Of a stretch of 64,000 bases of DNA, positions 26,917 through 37,729 are shown one piece after another (the stretch's first letter is position 1; every line of letters starts with the position of its first letter). The position numbers and the translations under genes are program-made. Under the pieces are notes generated by a model. It was not told where the DNA came from and did not search any database. It saw nothing but the letters and a program-made list of their open reading frames with translations. This stretch comes from an uncultured Acidimicrobiales bacterium (GTDB lineage Bacteria; Actinomycetota; Acidimicrobiia; Acidimicrobiales; SZUA-35). The stretch covers positions 1 through 64,000 of the forward strand of contig CALKZY010000008.1 in NCBI GenBank assembly GCA_938002965.1, in the 5' to 3' direction.

Positions 26917-27240
26917 GAGGGACGCGCTGGTCAGACCCATGTAACGGTGATGGACGCAATAGCTGTTGGCGATCAACTTGGACGTTCTATGTGTGACCCG
27001 TTACATCAGGTTGTTGTTTTTGGCTTCTGCTCCCTATCGTTTCGGTCGGCTGCCGAGCTTGACGGCTATCAGTTCTAATTCGACGGCTATCAGTTCTAAT
27101 TCGGATTTTGATCGATTGTCGAACGCTTTTGTTAGTAGCGGTCGTGAGCTGAAGCTAACGAAGATCGTGAGTCAGGATCTCAGTGCCCGATCGACAGTGA
27201 TTGGTAGCTGGGAAACGCGACAGCACTGCGGGAGGATGAT
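26917..27240 (+). promoter_or_regulatory. ATP synthase operon leader/promoter region with 21-bp tandem duplication
   Basis: A 324-base stretch, less GC-rich than its surroundings, between wecA and the ATP synthase genes, and the likely site of the operon promoter. A perfect 21-base unit (GACGGCTATCAGTTCTAATT plus C) is repeated head to tail at 27061-27081 and 27082-27102. A strong Shine-Dalgarno (GGGAGG) ends the region before the GTG at 27241. No unambiguous -35/-10 pair could be assigned. An open frame from TTG 26966 crosses it and ends with a GTGA overlap, but looks unlike local proteins. Confidence 0.6.
27061..27102 (+). repeat. Perfect 21-bp tandem duplication
   Basis: Two identical adjacent 21-base copies upstream of the ATP synthase operon, each containing CAGTTCTAATTC. 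The absence of any divergence between them suggests a recent duplication or a maintained protein-binding site. Confidence 0.95.
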
Positions 27241-27543
27241 GTGAGCGCCAAAGAAGGCCAACTGAGAAGCGACTACCGCCAGACAAGTGGTGGCTATGAG
27301 CTTGTGTTCTCTGGGGTCATCTTTGCTTTGGTCGGCCTCTGGCTTGACCGTCGCTTCGGTACCGTTCCGTGGTTCACCATCGGTCTTGCTGTGACCGGCT
27401 TCATCGGAGCGCTGGCCAACGTCTATTACCGATACGACCAGGACATGGCCCGACATGAGTCCGAGGCCGCCGCCCGCCGAGCTGGCAACATTGGCTCCAA
27501 CAACGCTGGACCTGATGGCGGTAACGGAGCAGCTGCCTCATGA
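27241..27543 (+). CDS. AtpZ/AtpI-family small membrane protein
   Basis: 100 residues with two membrane helices ('LVFSGVIFALVGLWLD' and 'TIGLAVTGFIGALANVYY') and a polar, Ala/Gly/Asn-rich C-terminus. This hairpin topology and its place as first gene of the ATP synthase operon fit the AtpZ/AtpI group, proposed to help c-ring assembly or to carry Mg/Ca. The GTG start has a strong ribosome-binding site; its stop overlaps the next gene by four bases. Confidence 0.8.
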   Translation: MSAKEGQLRSDYRQTSGGYELVFSGVIFALVGLWLDRRFGTVPWFTIGLAVTGFIGALANVYYRYDQDMARHESEAAARRAGNIGSNNAGPDGGNGAAAS

Positions 27544-28088
27544 GCGAAGTTGGATCACTCGGCCGCCCCAGTGACGAAGCCCCCGGAGCAGAGGTGGCTC
27601 GGGACATGGCCCGCCGTGGGCTGACGATCTTGCCAGTCGTTATGGTCGCTGCGTGGTTGCTGGCTTCGGCCCCGGTTGCGCTCTCCATCGGATACGCCAT
27701 GATCATCGTCTTGGCCAACTTTCTCCTGTCGGCATATCTGCTCAAATGGGCTGCCGCCATCTCGCTCGGCCTGATCCCTTCGGTCGCTCTCGGGGGATAC
27801 GCATTGCGCTTAGGACTCATCTTCGTGGCGGTAATGACGATTCGCGACATGTCATGGGTCCGAATGATCCCACTAGGCATTACCATTATCGCCACACACC
27901 TTGGGTTACTGGCGTGGGAGCTTCGCTACATATCAGCGTCGTTCGCCCATCCCGGGCTCAAACCGTCTCCAGCCACCGGCGTGGCAGGGAGCGGGAGGCG
28001 AGGTCGGGGTAGCTGGCCTGCGGCCGGTTATCGGCCTGCTGGTGTTACGCGCCAGCTGACAAACCCTTCGATCAGCTCGAACGAGTAA
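27540..28088 (+). CDS. atpI: ATP synthase subunit I-like protein
   Basis: 182 residues with four membrane helices ('ILPVVMVAAWLLA', 'IGYAMIIVLANFLLSAYLL', 'ALRLGLIFVAVMTI', 'IPLGITIIATHLGLLAWEL'), as in the ATP-synt_I family that assists assembly of the Fo c-ring. It overlaps the preceding AtpZ-like gene (ATGA) and precedes atpB by 51 bases. The C-terminal 45 residues are a Gly/Arg/Pro-rich tail not part of the family. Having both an AtpZ-like and an AtpI-like gene contrasts with the single gene in mycobacteria. Confidence 0.75.
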   Translation: MSEVGSLGRPSDEAPGAEVARDMARRGLTILPVVMVAAWLLASAPVALSIGYAMIIVLANFLLSAYLLKWAAAISLGLIPSVALGGYALRLGLIFVAVMTIRDMSWVRMIPLGITIIATHLGLLAWELRYISASFAHPGLKPSPATGVAGSGRRGRGSWPAAGYRPAGVTRQLTNPSISSNE

Positions 28089-28139
28089 GAACAAGTTAGA
28101 ACTACAAGTCACACATCCTGAGTTGCAAGGAGCCTGTCC

Positions 28140-29292
<1,153 letters not shown>

Positions 29293-29302
29293 GAGCACCT
29301 TG

Positions 29303-29896
29303 ATGCTCAACCCAGTAGTCACACAGATATCGGTGAAAGCAGCGACGTTGTTGCTGGCTGCCGAGGACACTGGCGCCGAAGAGGGAGGCGGAGGCATCAC
29401 CTCCAGCCCCATCTGGCCGGCCGCCAACGAGATGTTCTACGGCATCTTGTCGTTCACTGCTCTCTACCTGCTGGTTCGCTTCGTGCTACTACCTCCGGTT
29501 CAGCGGATCCGAAACGATCGGGCCGCAACCATTCAGGCCGACAAGGACGCGGCAGCGCTTGCCCGATCCAAGGTCGCCTCGGCTTCAGCCGAGGTCGAGG
29601 ATCAGTTGTCAGGCGTACGCGCTGAAGCTCAGACTGTCATTGACGAGTCGCGCGCTGAAGCCGAGGCTGAACGTCAGCGACTGGTCGGTCGAGCCGAGCG
29701 GGAAGTCAACGCCATGCGCGAACTGGCCGCCAATGAACTAGCCACTGAGCGGGCTGAGGCTTTGGCCTCGCTCCGTCCCCAGGTCGCCGACCTGGCGGTT
29801 GGTGCTGCTTCACGGGTGACCGGTCGATCCATGCAGTCGTCGTCGGTGCGGTCAAAGGTCGATGAGTACCTGACCAATCCGTCCAACTCGAACTAG
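29303..29896 (+). CDS. atpF: ATP synthase Fo subunit b
   Basis: 197 residues. About 35 residues with a small hydrophobic segment and a Glu/Gly-rich patch precede the membrane helix ('ILSFTALYLLVRFVLLPPV'); the rest is a long charged coiled coil ('AEAEAERQRLVGRAEREVNAM'), the peripheral stalk. The AGGAG ribosome-binding site overlaps the atpE stop, and the ATG at 29303 is preferred over TTG 29300. A second b-like gene follows. Confidence 0.9.
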   Translation: MLNPVVTQISVKAATLLLAAEDTGAEEGGGGITSSPIWPAANEMFYGILSFTALYLLVRFVLLPPVQRIRNDRAATIQADKDAAALARSKVASASAEVEDQLSGVRAEAQTVIDESRAEAEAERQRLVGRAEREVNAMRELAANELATERAEALASLRPQVADLAVGAASRVTGRSMQSSSVRSKVDEYLTNPSNSN

Positions 29897-29899
29897 AGC

Positions 29900-29950
29900 C
29901 CCGATACCGAAGGCCACGACCTAAGGTCAGTGGCCAACGGAAACATCGGG
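29900..29950 (+). promoter_or_regulatory. Nested inverted repeats between the two b-subunit genes
   Basis: An inner hairpin, GGCCAC-GACC-TAA-GGTC-A-GTGGCC (29912-29935, ten pairs with one bulged A), is enclosed by CCCGAT (29900-29905) and ATCGGG (29945-29950). No T-run follows, and the genes downstream are essential, so an mRNA-processing or stability element is more likely than a terminator. Confidence 0.6.
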
Positions 29951-30017
29951 TTGTCGCCAGCTAACCGAGACGGCCCACCGACCGCAGGTTGGCCTGAACG
30001 TCCAAGGGAAAAGCGGA

Positions 30018-30563
30018 ATGTACAACATCTACACAATGGCATTCGTCATAGCGGCCGATGCGCCCAACGGAAGACACATCCCCGGAGACCCTCGTGAGGT
30101 CTATTGGGGTACGGCTGCCTTCTTGGTGGTCATGGGCCTCTTCCTCTGGAAGGGCTTGCCCGTCGTCAAGGACGGGCTTGCGAACCGGACTGAGCGTATT
30201 CGAGCCGAGATTGACTCAGCTAAGTCTGATCGTGCCGAGGCCGAGGCTGCTTTAACCTCGACGGTGTCCGAACAACCCGATCTTTCGGTTGAGGAGGCCC
30301 GCATCCGAGCCGAAGGTACGGAGACCGCAGCCAAGCTCAAAGCCGACATGATCGCCCGGGCCCAGGTCGAAGCCGACGAGGTTCGCCAGCGAGGCACCTC
30401 GGAGGTGTCAAACATGCGACGTCAGGCTCAAGCCGATCTGGCAGCCGAAGTTGCCGACGCCACTCGTCGAGCAACCGAGGATGTCGTCCGCGAGGGTCTC
30501 GACCCGGCAGCACAGACCGATCTGATCGAGTCTTACATCAACCGAGTGGGTGAGATGACATGA
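30018..30563 (+). CDS. Second ATP synthase b-type subunit (b'-like)
   Basis: 181 residues: a short N-terminus, 'REVYWGTAAFLVVMGLFLWKGLPVVKDGL' as the membrane helix, then a coiled coil full of Glu, Arg and Ala with a 'TATLRADMI'-like central part and a C-terminal 'DLIESYINRVGEM', the usual end of b subunits. It is as long as the first b and differs throughout, so the stalk is probably a b/b' heterodimer. The stop overlaps the delta gene start (ATGA at 30560). Mycobacteria fuse a b-like region to delta at exactly this joint. Confidence 0.88.
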   Translation: MYNIYTMAFVIAADAPNGRHIPGDPREVYWGTAAFLVVMGLFLWKGLPVVKDGLANRTERIRAEIDSAKSDRAEAEAALTSTVSEQPDLSVEEARIRAEGTETAAKLKADMIARAQVEADEVRQRGTSEVSNMRRQAQADLAAEVADATRRATEDVVREGLDPAAQTDLIESYINRVGEMT

Positions 30564-31084
30564 GCGATCGAGTAAACGGATACGCCCAGGCTTTGTTAGC
30601 CGTCGCCCGAGCTGAGGGTGACGTCGAAGGGACCCGGTCCCAGCTCCGAGAGGTGGCCGGTGCCATCGACTCCAACGACGAGTTGCGCTCCACCTTGAGC
30701 AACAATCTCCTTCCGGCCGCCACACGCCAGCAGATCGTGGATGACCTGTTGGCTGGCAAGGCCACGGACACCGTCAAAGCGCTGGTCGGCATGGTTGTCG
30801 GTGCTGGCCGAGGCGGCGAACTTAGTGACATCGTGAAGGCATTCGGCGCAGCCGCTGCCTCCGCCGGTGGCAAGAAGTCGGCAGTCGTTCGATCAGCGGT
30901 TCCGCTGACCGAAGATCAGAAGACCCGCTTGGCTCATGCGCTGAGCACGTCTACTGGTGCACCAGTAGAACTTGAGAACATCGTCGACCCCGATGTGGTC
31001 GGCGGTGCCGTAACCACCGTTGGTGATGTGGTGATCGACGGAACCGTTCGCACCCGCCTCAATCAACTCAAAGAGGCGCTGTAG
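30560..31084 (+). CDS. atpH: ATP synthase F1 subunit delta
   Basis: 174 residues. 'GYAQALLAVARAEGD' and the C-terminal 'DVVGGAVTTVGDVVIDGTVRTRL' are delta/OSCP signatures. It joins the stalk to the top of F1. It is a free-standing delta here, unlike the b-delta fusion in mycobacteria, but is translationally coupled to the preceding b'-like gene. Confidence 0.92.
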   Translation: MSDRVNGYAQALLAVARAEGDVEGTRSQLREVAGAIDSNDELRSTLSNNLLPAATRQQIVDDLLAGKATDTVKALVGMVVGAGRGGELSDIVKAFGAAAASAGGKKSAVVRSAVPLTEDQKTRLAHALSTSTGAPVELENIVDPDVVGGAVTTVGDVVIDGTVRTRLNQLKEAL

Positions 31085-31166
31085 CTCAGCGGCACTGTAA
31101 CTGTTGCCCCGCCCGAGATGGGCACGTCAGTACTTGAAAGACCAGGAAGAAGAGAGAATCCCCCAG

Positions 31167-32789
31167 ATGGCACTGTCCTTTGATCCGAACGAGATCACCA
31201 GCGCACTTCAGAAGAACCTCGACGCTCTTGACACCGATGTCCGCAGCCTGACCGTTGGCCGGGTGGCCGAGGTCGGCGACGGTATCGCTCGTGTGAGCGG
31301 CCTCCCCAACGCAGCGGTCAACGAGATGCTCCGGTTCGCCGACGGCACTATCGGTCTGGCCCTTAACTTGGACGAAGACACCATTGGTGCCGTGGTCCTC
31401 GGCAACGTCGACAAGATCGAGGAGGGCCAGCCGGTGGAGGCAACCGGCGACATCCTCCAGGTCCCTGTTGGTGACGGCATGATCGGTCGTGTCGTCAACA
31501 TGATGGGCGAGCCGATCGACGGCAAAGGCCCGCTGGCCAACGTCCAGGCCCGTCGCATGGAGATCCAAGCCCCTGGCATCATCGGCCGTCAGCCGGTGGG
31601 CGAGCCGCTGCAGACCGGTATCAAGGCGGTCGATTCGCTGATCCCGATCGGTCGAGGTCAACGTGAGCTGATCATCGGTGACCGCAAGACTGGTAAGACC
31701 ACGGTCGCCATCGACACGATCTTGGCCCAAAAGGGTCTGGGCGTGAAGTGCATCTACGTCGCCGTTGGCCAAAAGGCCTCGACAGTGGCCCAGACGGTGG
31801 CTCTTCTCGAAGAGTACGGCGCCATGGACTACACCGTGGCCGTTGTGGCCCCGGCTTCCGATCCGGCTCCGTTTAAGTACCTTGCCCCGTATGCAGGTTG
31901 CGCCATCGGTCAGCACTGGATGGAAACCGGCGACCACTCCCTCATCGTTTACGATGACCTTTCCAAGCAGGCTGAGGCCTACCGCCAGGTGTCGCTGCTG
32001 CTTCGTCGCCCGCCGGGCCGTGAAGCCTACCCCGGCGACGTGTTCTACCTCCACAGCCGGTTGTTGGAGCGTGCCGCCAAGCTGTCCGACGAGCTCGGCG
32101 CTGGTTCGCTGACGGCACTGCCCATCATCGAGACCAAGGCCGGCGACGTCTCGGCCTACATCCCGACCAACGTGATTTCGATCACCGATGGCCAGATCTT
32201 CCTCCAAGACGACATGTTCAAGTCCGGTATTCGACCGGCCGTGGACGTCGGTATCTCAGTGTCCCGAGTGGGTTCCGCTGCACAGATCAAGGCGATGAAG
32301 TCGGCCGTGGGCACGCTCAAGTCTGATCTCCAGCAGTTCCGTGACCTGGCCGCTTTCGCCGCCTTCGGTTCGGACTTGGACGCTGTCTCACAAGCCCAGC
32401 TCGATCGGGGCTACCGCCTCACTGAGTTGTTGAAGCAGGGCATTAACGCTCCCGTTCCGGTTGAAGAACAGGTCATCGTGCTTTACGCCGGAACCAGGGG
32501 CTACCTCGATAGCGTCGAAGTGGCTGACGTGGAACGCTACGAGTCTGAACTGATCGAATGGTTTAACTCTCGTCACGGTGATGTTCTGGCCGCTATCCGC
32601 ACGGAAGGCAAGGTGCCAGACGAAGAGGCACTTGAAGCAGCCCTCGACACATTCACCAACCAGTTCGTCGGCTCCAACGCCGACAAAGACGATCCGGCCA
32701 TCAAAACTCAAGCTGAGGCGGAGACCAAGATGGTCGACGCCCCACACACCTTGCCCGAAGAGGATGTCTCTCGGGTGTCAGGGGCGTAG
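31167..32789 (+). CDS. atpA: ATP synthase F1 subunit alpha
   Basis: 540 residues. Walker A '[16 protein letters not shown]', '[21 protein letters not shown]' with the arginine-finger region further on in '[14 protein letters not shown]', and the DELSD-like loop '[14 protein letters not shown]'. The ATG at 31167, behind a purine-rich GAGAGAATC, is chosen over an upstream GTG. About 25 residues beyond the usual C-terminus form an acidic tail, as in other actinobacteria. Confidence 0.96.
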   Translation: MALSFDPNEITSALQKNLDALDTDVRSLTVGRVAEVGDGIARVSGLPNAAVNEMLRFADGTIGLALNLDEDTIGAVVLGNVDKIEEGQPVEATGDILQVPVGDGMIGRVVNMMGEPIDGKGPLANVQARRMEIQAPGIIGRQPVGEPLQTGIKAVDSLIPIGRGQRELIIGDRKTGKTTVAIDTILAQKGLGVKCIYVAVGQKASTVAQTVALLEEYGAMDYTVAVVAPASDPAPFKYLAPYAGCAIGQHWMETGDHSLIVYDDLSKQAEAYRQVSLLLRRPPGREAYPGDVFYLHSRLLERAAKLSDELGAGSLTALPIIETKAGDVSAYIPTNVISITDGQIFLQDDMFKSGIRPAVDVGISVSRVGSAAQIKAMKSAVGTLKSDLQQFRDLAAFAAFGSDLDAVSQAQLDRGYRLTELLKQGINAPVPVEEQVIVLYAGTRGYLDSVEVADVERYESELIEWFNSRHGDVLAAIRTEGKVPDEEALEAALDTFTNQFVGSNADKDDPAIKTQAEAETKMVDAPHTLPEEDVSRVSGA

Positions 32790-32792
32790 AGC

Positions 32793-33755
32793 ATGCCAGG
32801 TGGTGCAGAACGCATCTTGCGTCGCCGTATAGGCAGCGTCAAGAACACCAAGAAGATCACTCGGGCCATGGAGCTGATCGCCGCCACTCGCGTGGCGCGT
32901 GCCCAGCAGCGGGCCAAGGCAGCCCGGCCGTATTCCGAGCAGCTGACGGGTGTCATCGAAAACCTGGCTGCGGGCGGCGCTGATGTCGATCATCCGCTAC
33001 TTCGTCAGGTCGAGAACGCCGAGCGGGTGGCCTTCGTGGTTTGCGCCGGCGACCGTGGACTGGCCGGACCGTATAACTCGGCTGTGGTTCGTTCCGCTGA
33101 GCGCGAGATCCAAGCGCTTCGAGCCGGTGGCGGCGACTACAGAATTCTTGCCGTAGGCAAGAAGGTCAACGACTACTTCTCGTTTCGGAACTACAACATC
33201 GATTCCACCTACGGTGGCTTCACCGACAACCCGACCTTCGAAGACGCCCGTGCGGTGGCTCATCGGGTCCGGGAATTGTTCGACTCCGGTGACGTCGACC
33301 AGGTTGAACTGATCTACACCGAATTTGTCTCGTTGGGCACCCAAAAGGCCGTTGTCCGGCGGTTCCTGCCGCTGGAACCCGTCAGCGTCATGGCTTCCGA
33401 AGGTGGGGGTGACGCCGCGGCCCTGGCCGGGTTCAGCTTTGAACCCTCCTCCGGTGGTGTACTGGCCGACTTGTTGCCACGCTACGTCGAGGCTCGCCTG
33501 TTCACCGCTCTGCTTGATGCGGCGGCGTCCGAGCACGCTAACCGTCAGCGGGCCATGAAAGCGGCCACTGACAACGCCGAAGATCTGATCGTCAAGTTGT
33601 CCCGAGCTATGAACCGGGCCCGCCAAGAGGCGATCACCACCGAAATCATGGAGATCGTCGGTGGCGCTGAGGCGCTTGGCGGCGACTCCGGTGATGAAGC
33701 TGAAGCTGTTGATTTTGAACGTGTACTGGCTGCGGGCAACCCGACAGCCAACTAG
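32793..33755 (+). CDS. atpG: ATP synthase F1 subunit gamma
   Basis: 320 residues. The N-terminal coiled coil 'LRRRIGSVKNTKKITRAMELIAATRVARAQ' type sequence and the C-terminal 'ALLDAAASEHANRQRAMKAATDNA' and 'SRAMNRARQEAITTEI' identify the central rotor shaft. The C-terminus carries a roughly 25-residue Gly/Glu/Asp-rich extension. Begins three bases after the atpA stop. Confidence 0.95.
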   Translation: MPGGAERILRRRIGSVKNTKKITRAMELIAATRVARAQQRAKAARPYSEQLTGVIENLAAGGADVDHPLLRQVENAERVAFVVCAGDRGLAGPYNSAVVRSAEREIQALRAGGGDYRILAVGKKVNDYFSFRNYNIDSTYGGFTDNPTFEDARAVAHRVRELFDSGDVDQVELIYTEFVSLGTQKAVVRRFLPLEPVSVMASEGGGDAAALAGFSFEPSSGGVLADLLPRYVEARLFTALLDAAASEHANRQRAMKAATDNAEDLIVKLSRAMNRARQEAITTEIMEIVGGAEALGGDSGDEAEAVDFERVLAAGNPTAN

Positions 33756-33774
33756 GAACTCAGGCCGTAATTAG

Positions 33775-35246
<1,472 letters not shown>

Positions 35247-35247
<1 letters not shown>

Positions 35248-35663
35248 TGGTGATGCAGGTCGAGTTCGTTTCTCCTGAGGACATCTTGTACTCAGGTGAG
35301 GGAACTCAAGTCACCGCTCGTACGAGAGGTGGCGGCGAGATCGCCTTTCTGACCGGTCACGAGCCGTTCATCGGATCACTGGTGCCCTGTGAAGTTCGCG
35401 TCAGCGAAACTTCCGGCGACGTAAAGCGATTTGCCGTGCGCGGTGGATTCGTTTCGGTCAACGGTGCAAAGGTCACCGTGCTGTCCGATGCGGCAGTACC
35501 CGCTGCCGATGTCGATGCCGCGGCCGCCCAAGCCGATCTGGCTGAAGCTGAAGTGGCACTTGAGTCCGACCCGGCAAATGCCGAAGCAAAAATGAACGTG
35601 CAGTGGGCAAACGCCCGCCTGGCGGCCATAAGCACCGGCACCGGTCACGCAGCCGACCACTAA
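35247..35663 (+). CDS. atpC: ATP synthase F1 subunit epsilon
   Basis: 138 residues. The beta-sandwich domain ('MQVEFVSPEDILYSGEG', 'GEIAFLTGHEPFIGSL', 'RFAVRGGFVSVNGAKVTVLSD') is followed by the helical hairpin 'AAAQADLAEAEVALES' that can brake rotation. The TAATG junction with atpD implies coupling; an in-frame ATG two codons on is an alternative start. Confidence 0.93.
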
Positions 35664-35674
35664 CACCACCTACT

Positions 35675-35700
35675 GCGGAAGGCGATTGCGAACCTTCCGC
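35675..35700 (+). terminator. Hairpin after the ATP synthase operon
   Basis: GCGGAAGG (35675-35682) pairs perfectly with CCTTCCGC (35693-35700) across a 10-base loop, 12 bases after atpC. There is no T-run, so termination may be partial or Rho-dependent, and glpX 20 bases further on may be expressed by readthrough. Confidence 0.6.
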
Positions 35701-35720
35701 CTACAAACGAGGCGTACGCT

Positions 35721-36704
35721 ATGACTTCCGATTGGGTAGCCCCAGAACGCGACTTGGCCATGGAGCTGGTTCGCACCACCGAATTGGCAGCCATGGCGGC
35801 AGCTCGGTGGATGGGACGTGGCGACAAGATGAAGGCCGATCAGGCTGCAGTCGACGCCATGAGAGTCATGCTGGATGGCGTCGCCATGGATGGCACTGTC
35901 GTCATCGGTGAAGGCGAAAAAGACGAAGCGCCCATGCTGTACAACGGCGAGCGGATCGGCAACGGCAATGGCCCGCACGCCGACATCGCAGTTGACCCGA
36001 TCGACGGTACAACGCTCACCGCCACCGGACAGGCTGGAGCCATCGCTGTTATCGCTGCTGCCGAGCGGGGCACCATGTACGACCCCGGTCCAATCGTCTA
36101 CATGGAAAAGATCGCCGTCGGCCCAGAGGGAGCCGGCATCGTTGACATTCGTCTGCCGGTTGAAAAGAACCTTCGAGCGCTGGCTAAGGCCAAAGGTAAA
36201 GACGTCAGAGACCTCAATGCCATCGTGCTAAATCGGGAACGGCACGCCGGGATGATCGAGGAGATCCGCTCGACTGGGGCCAGGATCAGCCTCATTCAAG
36301 ACGGTGACGTGGCCGGAGCCATTGCTACTGCCCGCCCCGATTCCGGCGTCGACATTCTGTTCGGCATCGGTGGCACTCCTGAAGGTGTGATTACGGCTGC
36401 TGCCCTGAAGTGTATGGGTGGAGATTTGCAGGGCCGGCTGTGGCCACGCGACGACGCCGAGCGTGAACTGGCCGAGCAGCACGGCTTTGACGTCGAGAAG
36501 ATCATCACCCTCGATGACCTCATCGGCACCCGCAACTGTTTCTTTGCCGCCACCGGCATCTCATCGGGTGCGTTGTTGCGTGGCGTGCGGTTCGGCAACG
36601 AAACCATCACAACCCAGTCGTTGGTCATGCGGGGCCGGTCAGGAACGGTGCGACTAATCGAAGCCGATCATCGCAAGTCCAAGCTGGACCAGCTAAATAG
36701 CTAG
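35721..36704 (+). CDS. glpX: Fructose-1,6-bisphosphatase class II
   Basis: 327 residues. 'GDKMKADQAAVDAM', 'VVIGEGEKDEAPMLYNGE', 'AVDPIDGTTLTATGQAGAIAV' (metal-binding Asp cluster), and 'DILFGIGGTPEGVITAAALKCMGG' are GlpX signatures. It removes the C1 phosphate of fructose 1,6-bisphosphate in gluconeogenesis. The class II enzyme is the usual one in actinobacteria. Confidence 0.95.
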   Translation: MTSDWVAPERDLAMELVRTTELAAMAAARWMGRGDKMKADQAAVDAMRVMLDGVAMDGTVVIGEGEKDEAPMLYNGERIGNGNGPHADIAVDPIDGTTLTATGQAGAIAVIAAAERGTMYDPGPIVYMEKIAVGPEGAGIVDIRLPVEKNLRALAKAKGKDVRDLNAIVLNRERHAGMIEEIRSTGARISLIQDGDVAGAIATARPDSGVDILFGIGGTPEGVITAAALKCMGGDLQGRLWPRDDAERELAEQHGFDVEKIITLDDLIGTRNCFFAATGISSGALLRGVRFGNETITTQSLVMRGRSGTVRLIEADHRKSKLDQLNS

Positions 36705-36746
36705 GCAACTCCCAAAGGGTTTGCTACGAGTTGCGTAAGCGACTCG
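36705..36746. terminator. Alternative-hairpin terminator between convergent glpX and ppk2
   Basis: The segment GAGTTGC (36728-36734) can pair either with GCAACTC (36705-36711) or, as CGAGTTGC-GTAA-GCGACTCG (36727-36746), form an eight-pair stem (one G-U) with a GNRA tetraloop. The two structures exclude one another. It fills the 49-base gap between convergent genes, so a bidirectional terminator is the simplest reading. Confidence 0.65.
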
Positions 36747-36753
36747 GGCGCTA

Positions 36754-37602
36754 TCAATCTGGAATGATGATGTCCGCCGGGTTGAAGTCAGCCTCCGGGT
36801 AGTTCATGTCTAGATTCTGCAGTGTCTGGATCATGATCTCCGATACCGCTATGTTGCGGTACCACTTGCGGTCTGATGGCACGATGAACCAGGGAGCGTC
36901 CTTGGTGTTGGTCTTCTCCAAGAGGTCCTCAAAGGCCTTTTGGTAGTCATCCCACTTGGACCGGGGACCAAGGTCACCGGCTTCGAATTTCCAATTCTTA
37001 GCCGGTTCGTCTAGGCGGGCTTGCAGACGTTCTTGTTGCTCGCCTTTGGAGATGTGCAGGAAGACTTTGATGATGGTGGTGCCCTCATCGGCCAGCATCT
37101 GTTCGAAATTGACAATGTGTTCGTAGCGTTTGGACCATCGAGCTTTGGGCACCAGATCTTCCACCCGGACGATGAGCACGTCTTCGTAATGGCTGCGGTT
37201 GAAAATGACTAGCTCTCCGTTGCCCGGGACTTCTCGGTGAACTCGCCACAGGTAGTCATGGGCCAGCTCTTTGGATGACGGCTTCTTGAACGCCGCTACG
37301 CGGACGCCGCTGGGGTTGACTCCCTCAAACACGTGGCGGACTGTTCCGTCCTTGCCTCCGGCATCCATGGCTTGGAGGACCAACAGCACCCGCTCGCCGC
37401 CGTTGGCCCACAAAAGTTCCTGCAGCCGTTCCATCTCTTGATTCAGGGTTGCGAGATGGGTCTTGCCTTCTTCTTTGTCATCGCCTGCCCAGCTCGGGGT
37501 TGATCGGGTGTCCCACTTGGACAGGTCAACCTTTGAACCGGGCTTGACCCGGAGCTCGTCGATGTCGAACGCGTCGTATTCGGAGGCTGCCATGGGTGGC
37601 AA
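36754..37602 (-). CDS. ppk2: Polyphosphate kinase 2 family protein (polyphosphate:nucleotide phosphotransferase)
   Basis: 282 residues. Walker A 'AMDAGGKDGTVRHVFEGVNP', then 'FKKPSSKELAHDYLWR', 'IFNRSHYEDVLIVRV' (Walker B region) and 'WKFEAGDLGPRSKWDDY' (lid). The pattern is closest to the class III/PPK2-related branch, which transfers phosphate from polyphosphate to AMP and ADP. It could link stored polyphosphate to ATP supply; note the ATP synthase operon nearby, though on the other strand. ATG at 37602 or 37593. Confidence 0.9.
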   Translation of the reverse strand: MPPMAASEYDAFDIDELRVKPGSKVDLSKWDTRSTPSWAGDDKEEGKTHLATLNQEMERLQELLWANGGERVLLVLQAMDAGGKDGTVRHVFEGVNPSGVRVAAFKKPSSKELAHDYLWRVHREVPGNGELVIFNRSHYEDVLIVRVEDLVPKARWSKRYEHIVNFEQMLADEGTTIIKVFLHISKGEQQERLQARLDEPAKNWKFEAGDLGPRSKWDDYQKAFEDLLEKTNTKDAPWFIVPSDRKWYRNIAVSEIMIQTLQNLDMNYPEADFNPADIIIPD

Positions 37603-37629
37603 TGGTAGCTGGCAGGCTTCGACCGGTCA

Positions 37630-37683
37630 CACACCTCATACACACCTCATACACACCTCATACACACACCTCATACACCTCAT
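37630..37683. repeat. 11-bp minisatellite in the ppk2 / J-domain divergent promoter
   Basis: CACACCTCATA occurs at 37630-37640, 37641-37651, 37652-37662 and, after a two-base CA insertion, 37665-37675, followed by the truncated copy CACCTCAT. It lies in the gap between divergent genes, where copy-number change would alter promoter spacing. The unit is not a multiple of three. Confidence 0.93.
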
Positions 37684-37729
37684 GTGCCGGTCGTTACCTC
37701 CTGTCTGTGCGCTCGGCGATGCGGCTACC

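Noticed and set aside
26966-27244. Reading frame from TTG across the ATP synthase leader, ending in a GTGA overlap with the first operon gene
   Set aside because: TTG start without ribosome-binding site, contains the tandem 21-mer as a peptide repeat, and composition unlike neighbouring proteins. The overlap is probably chance.
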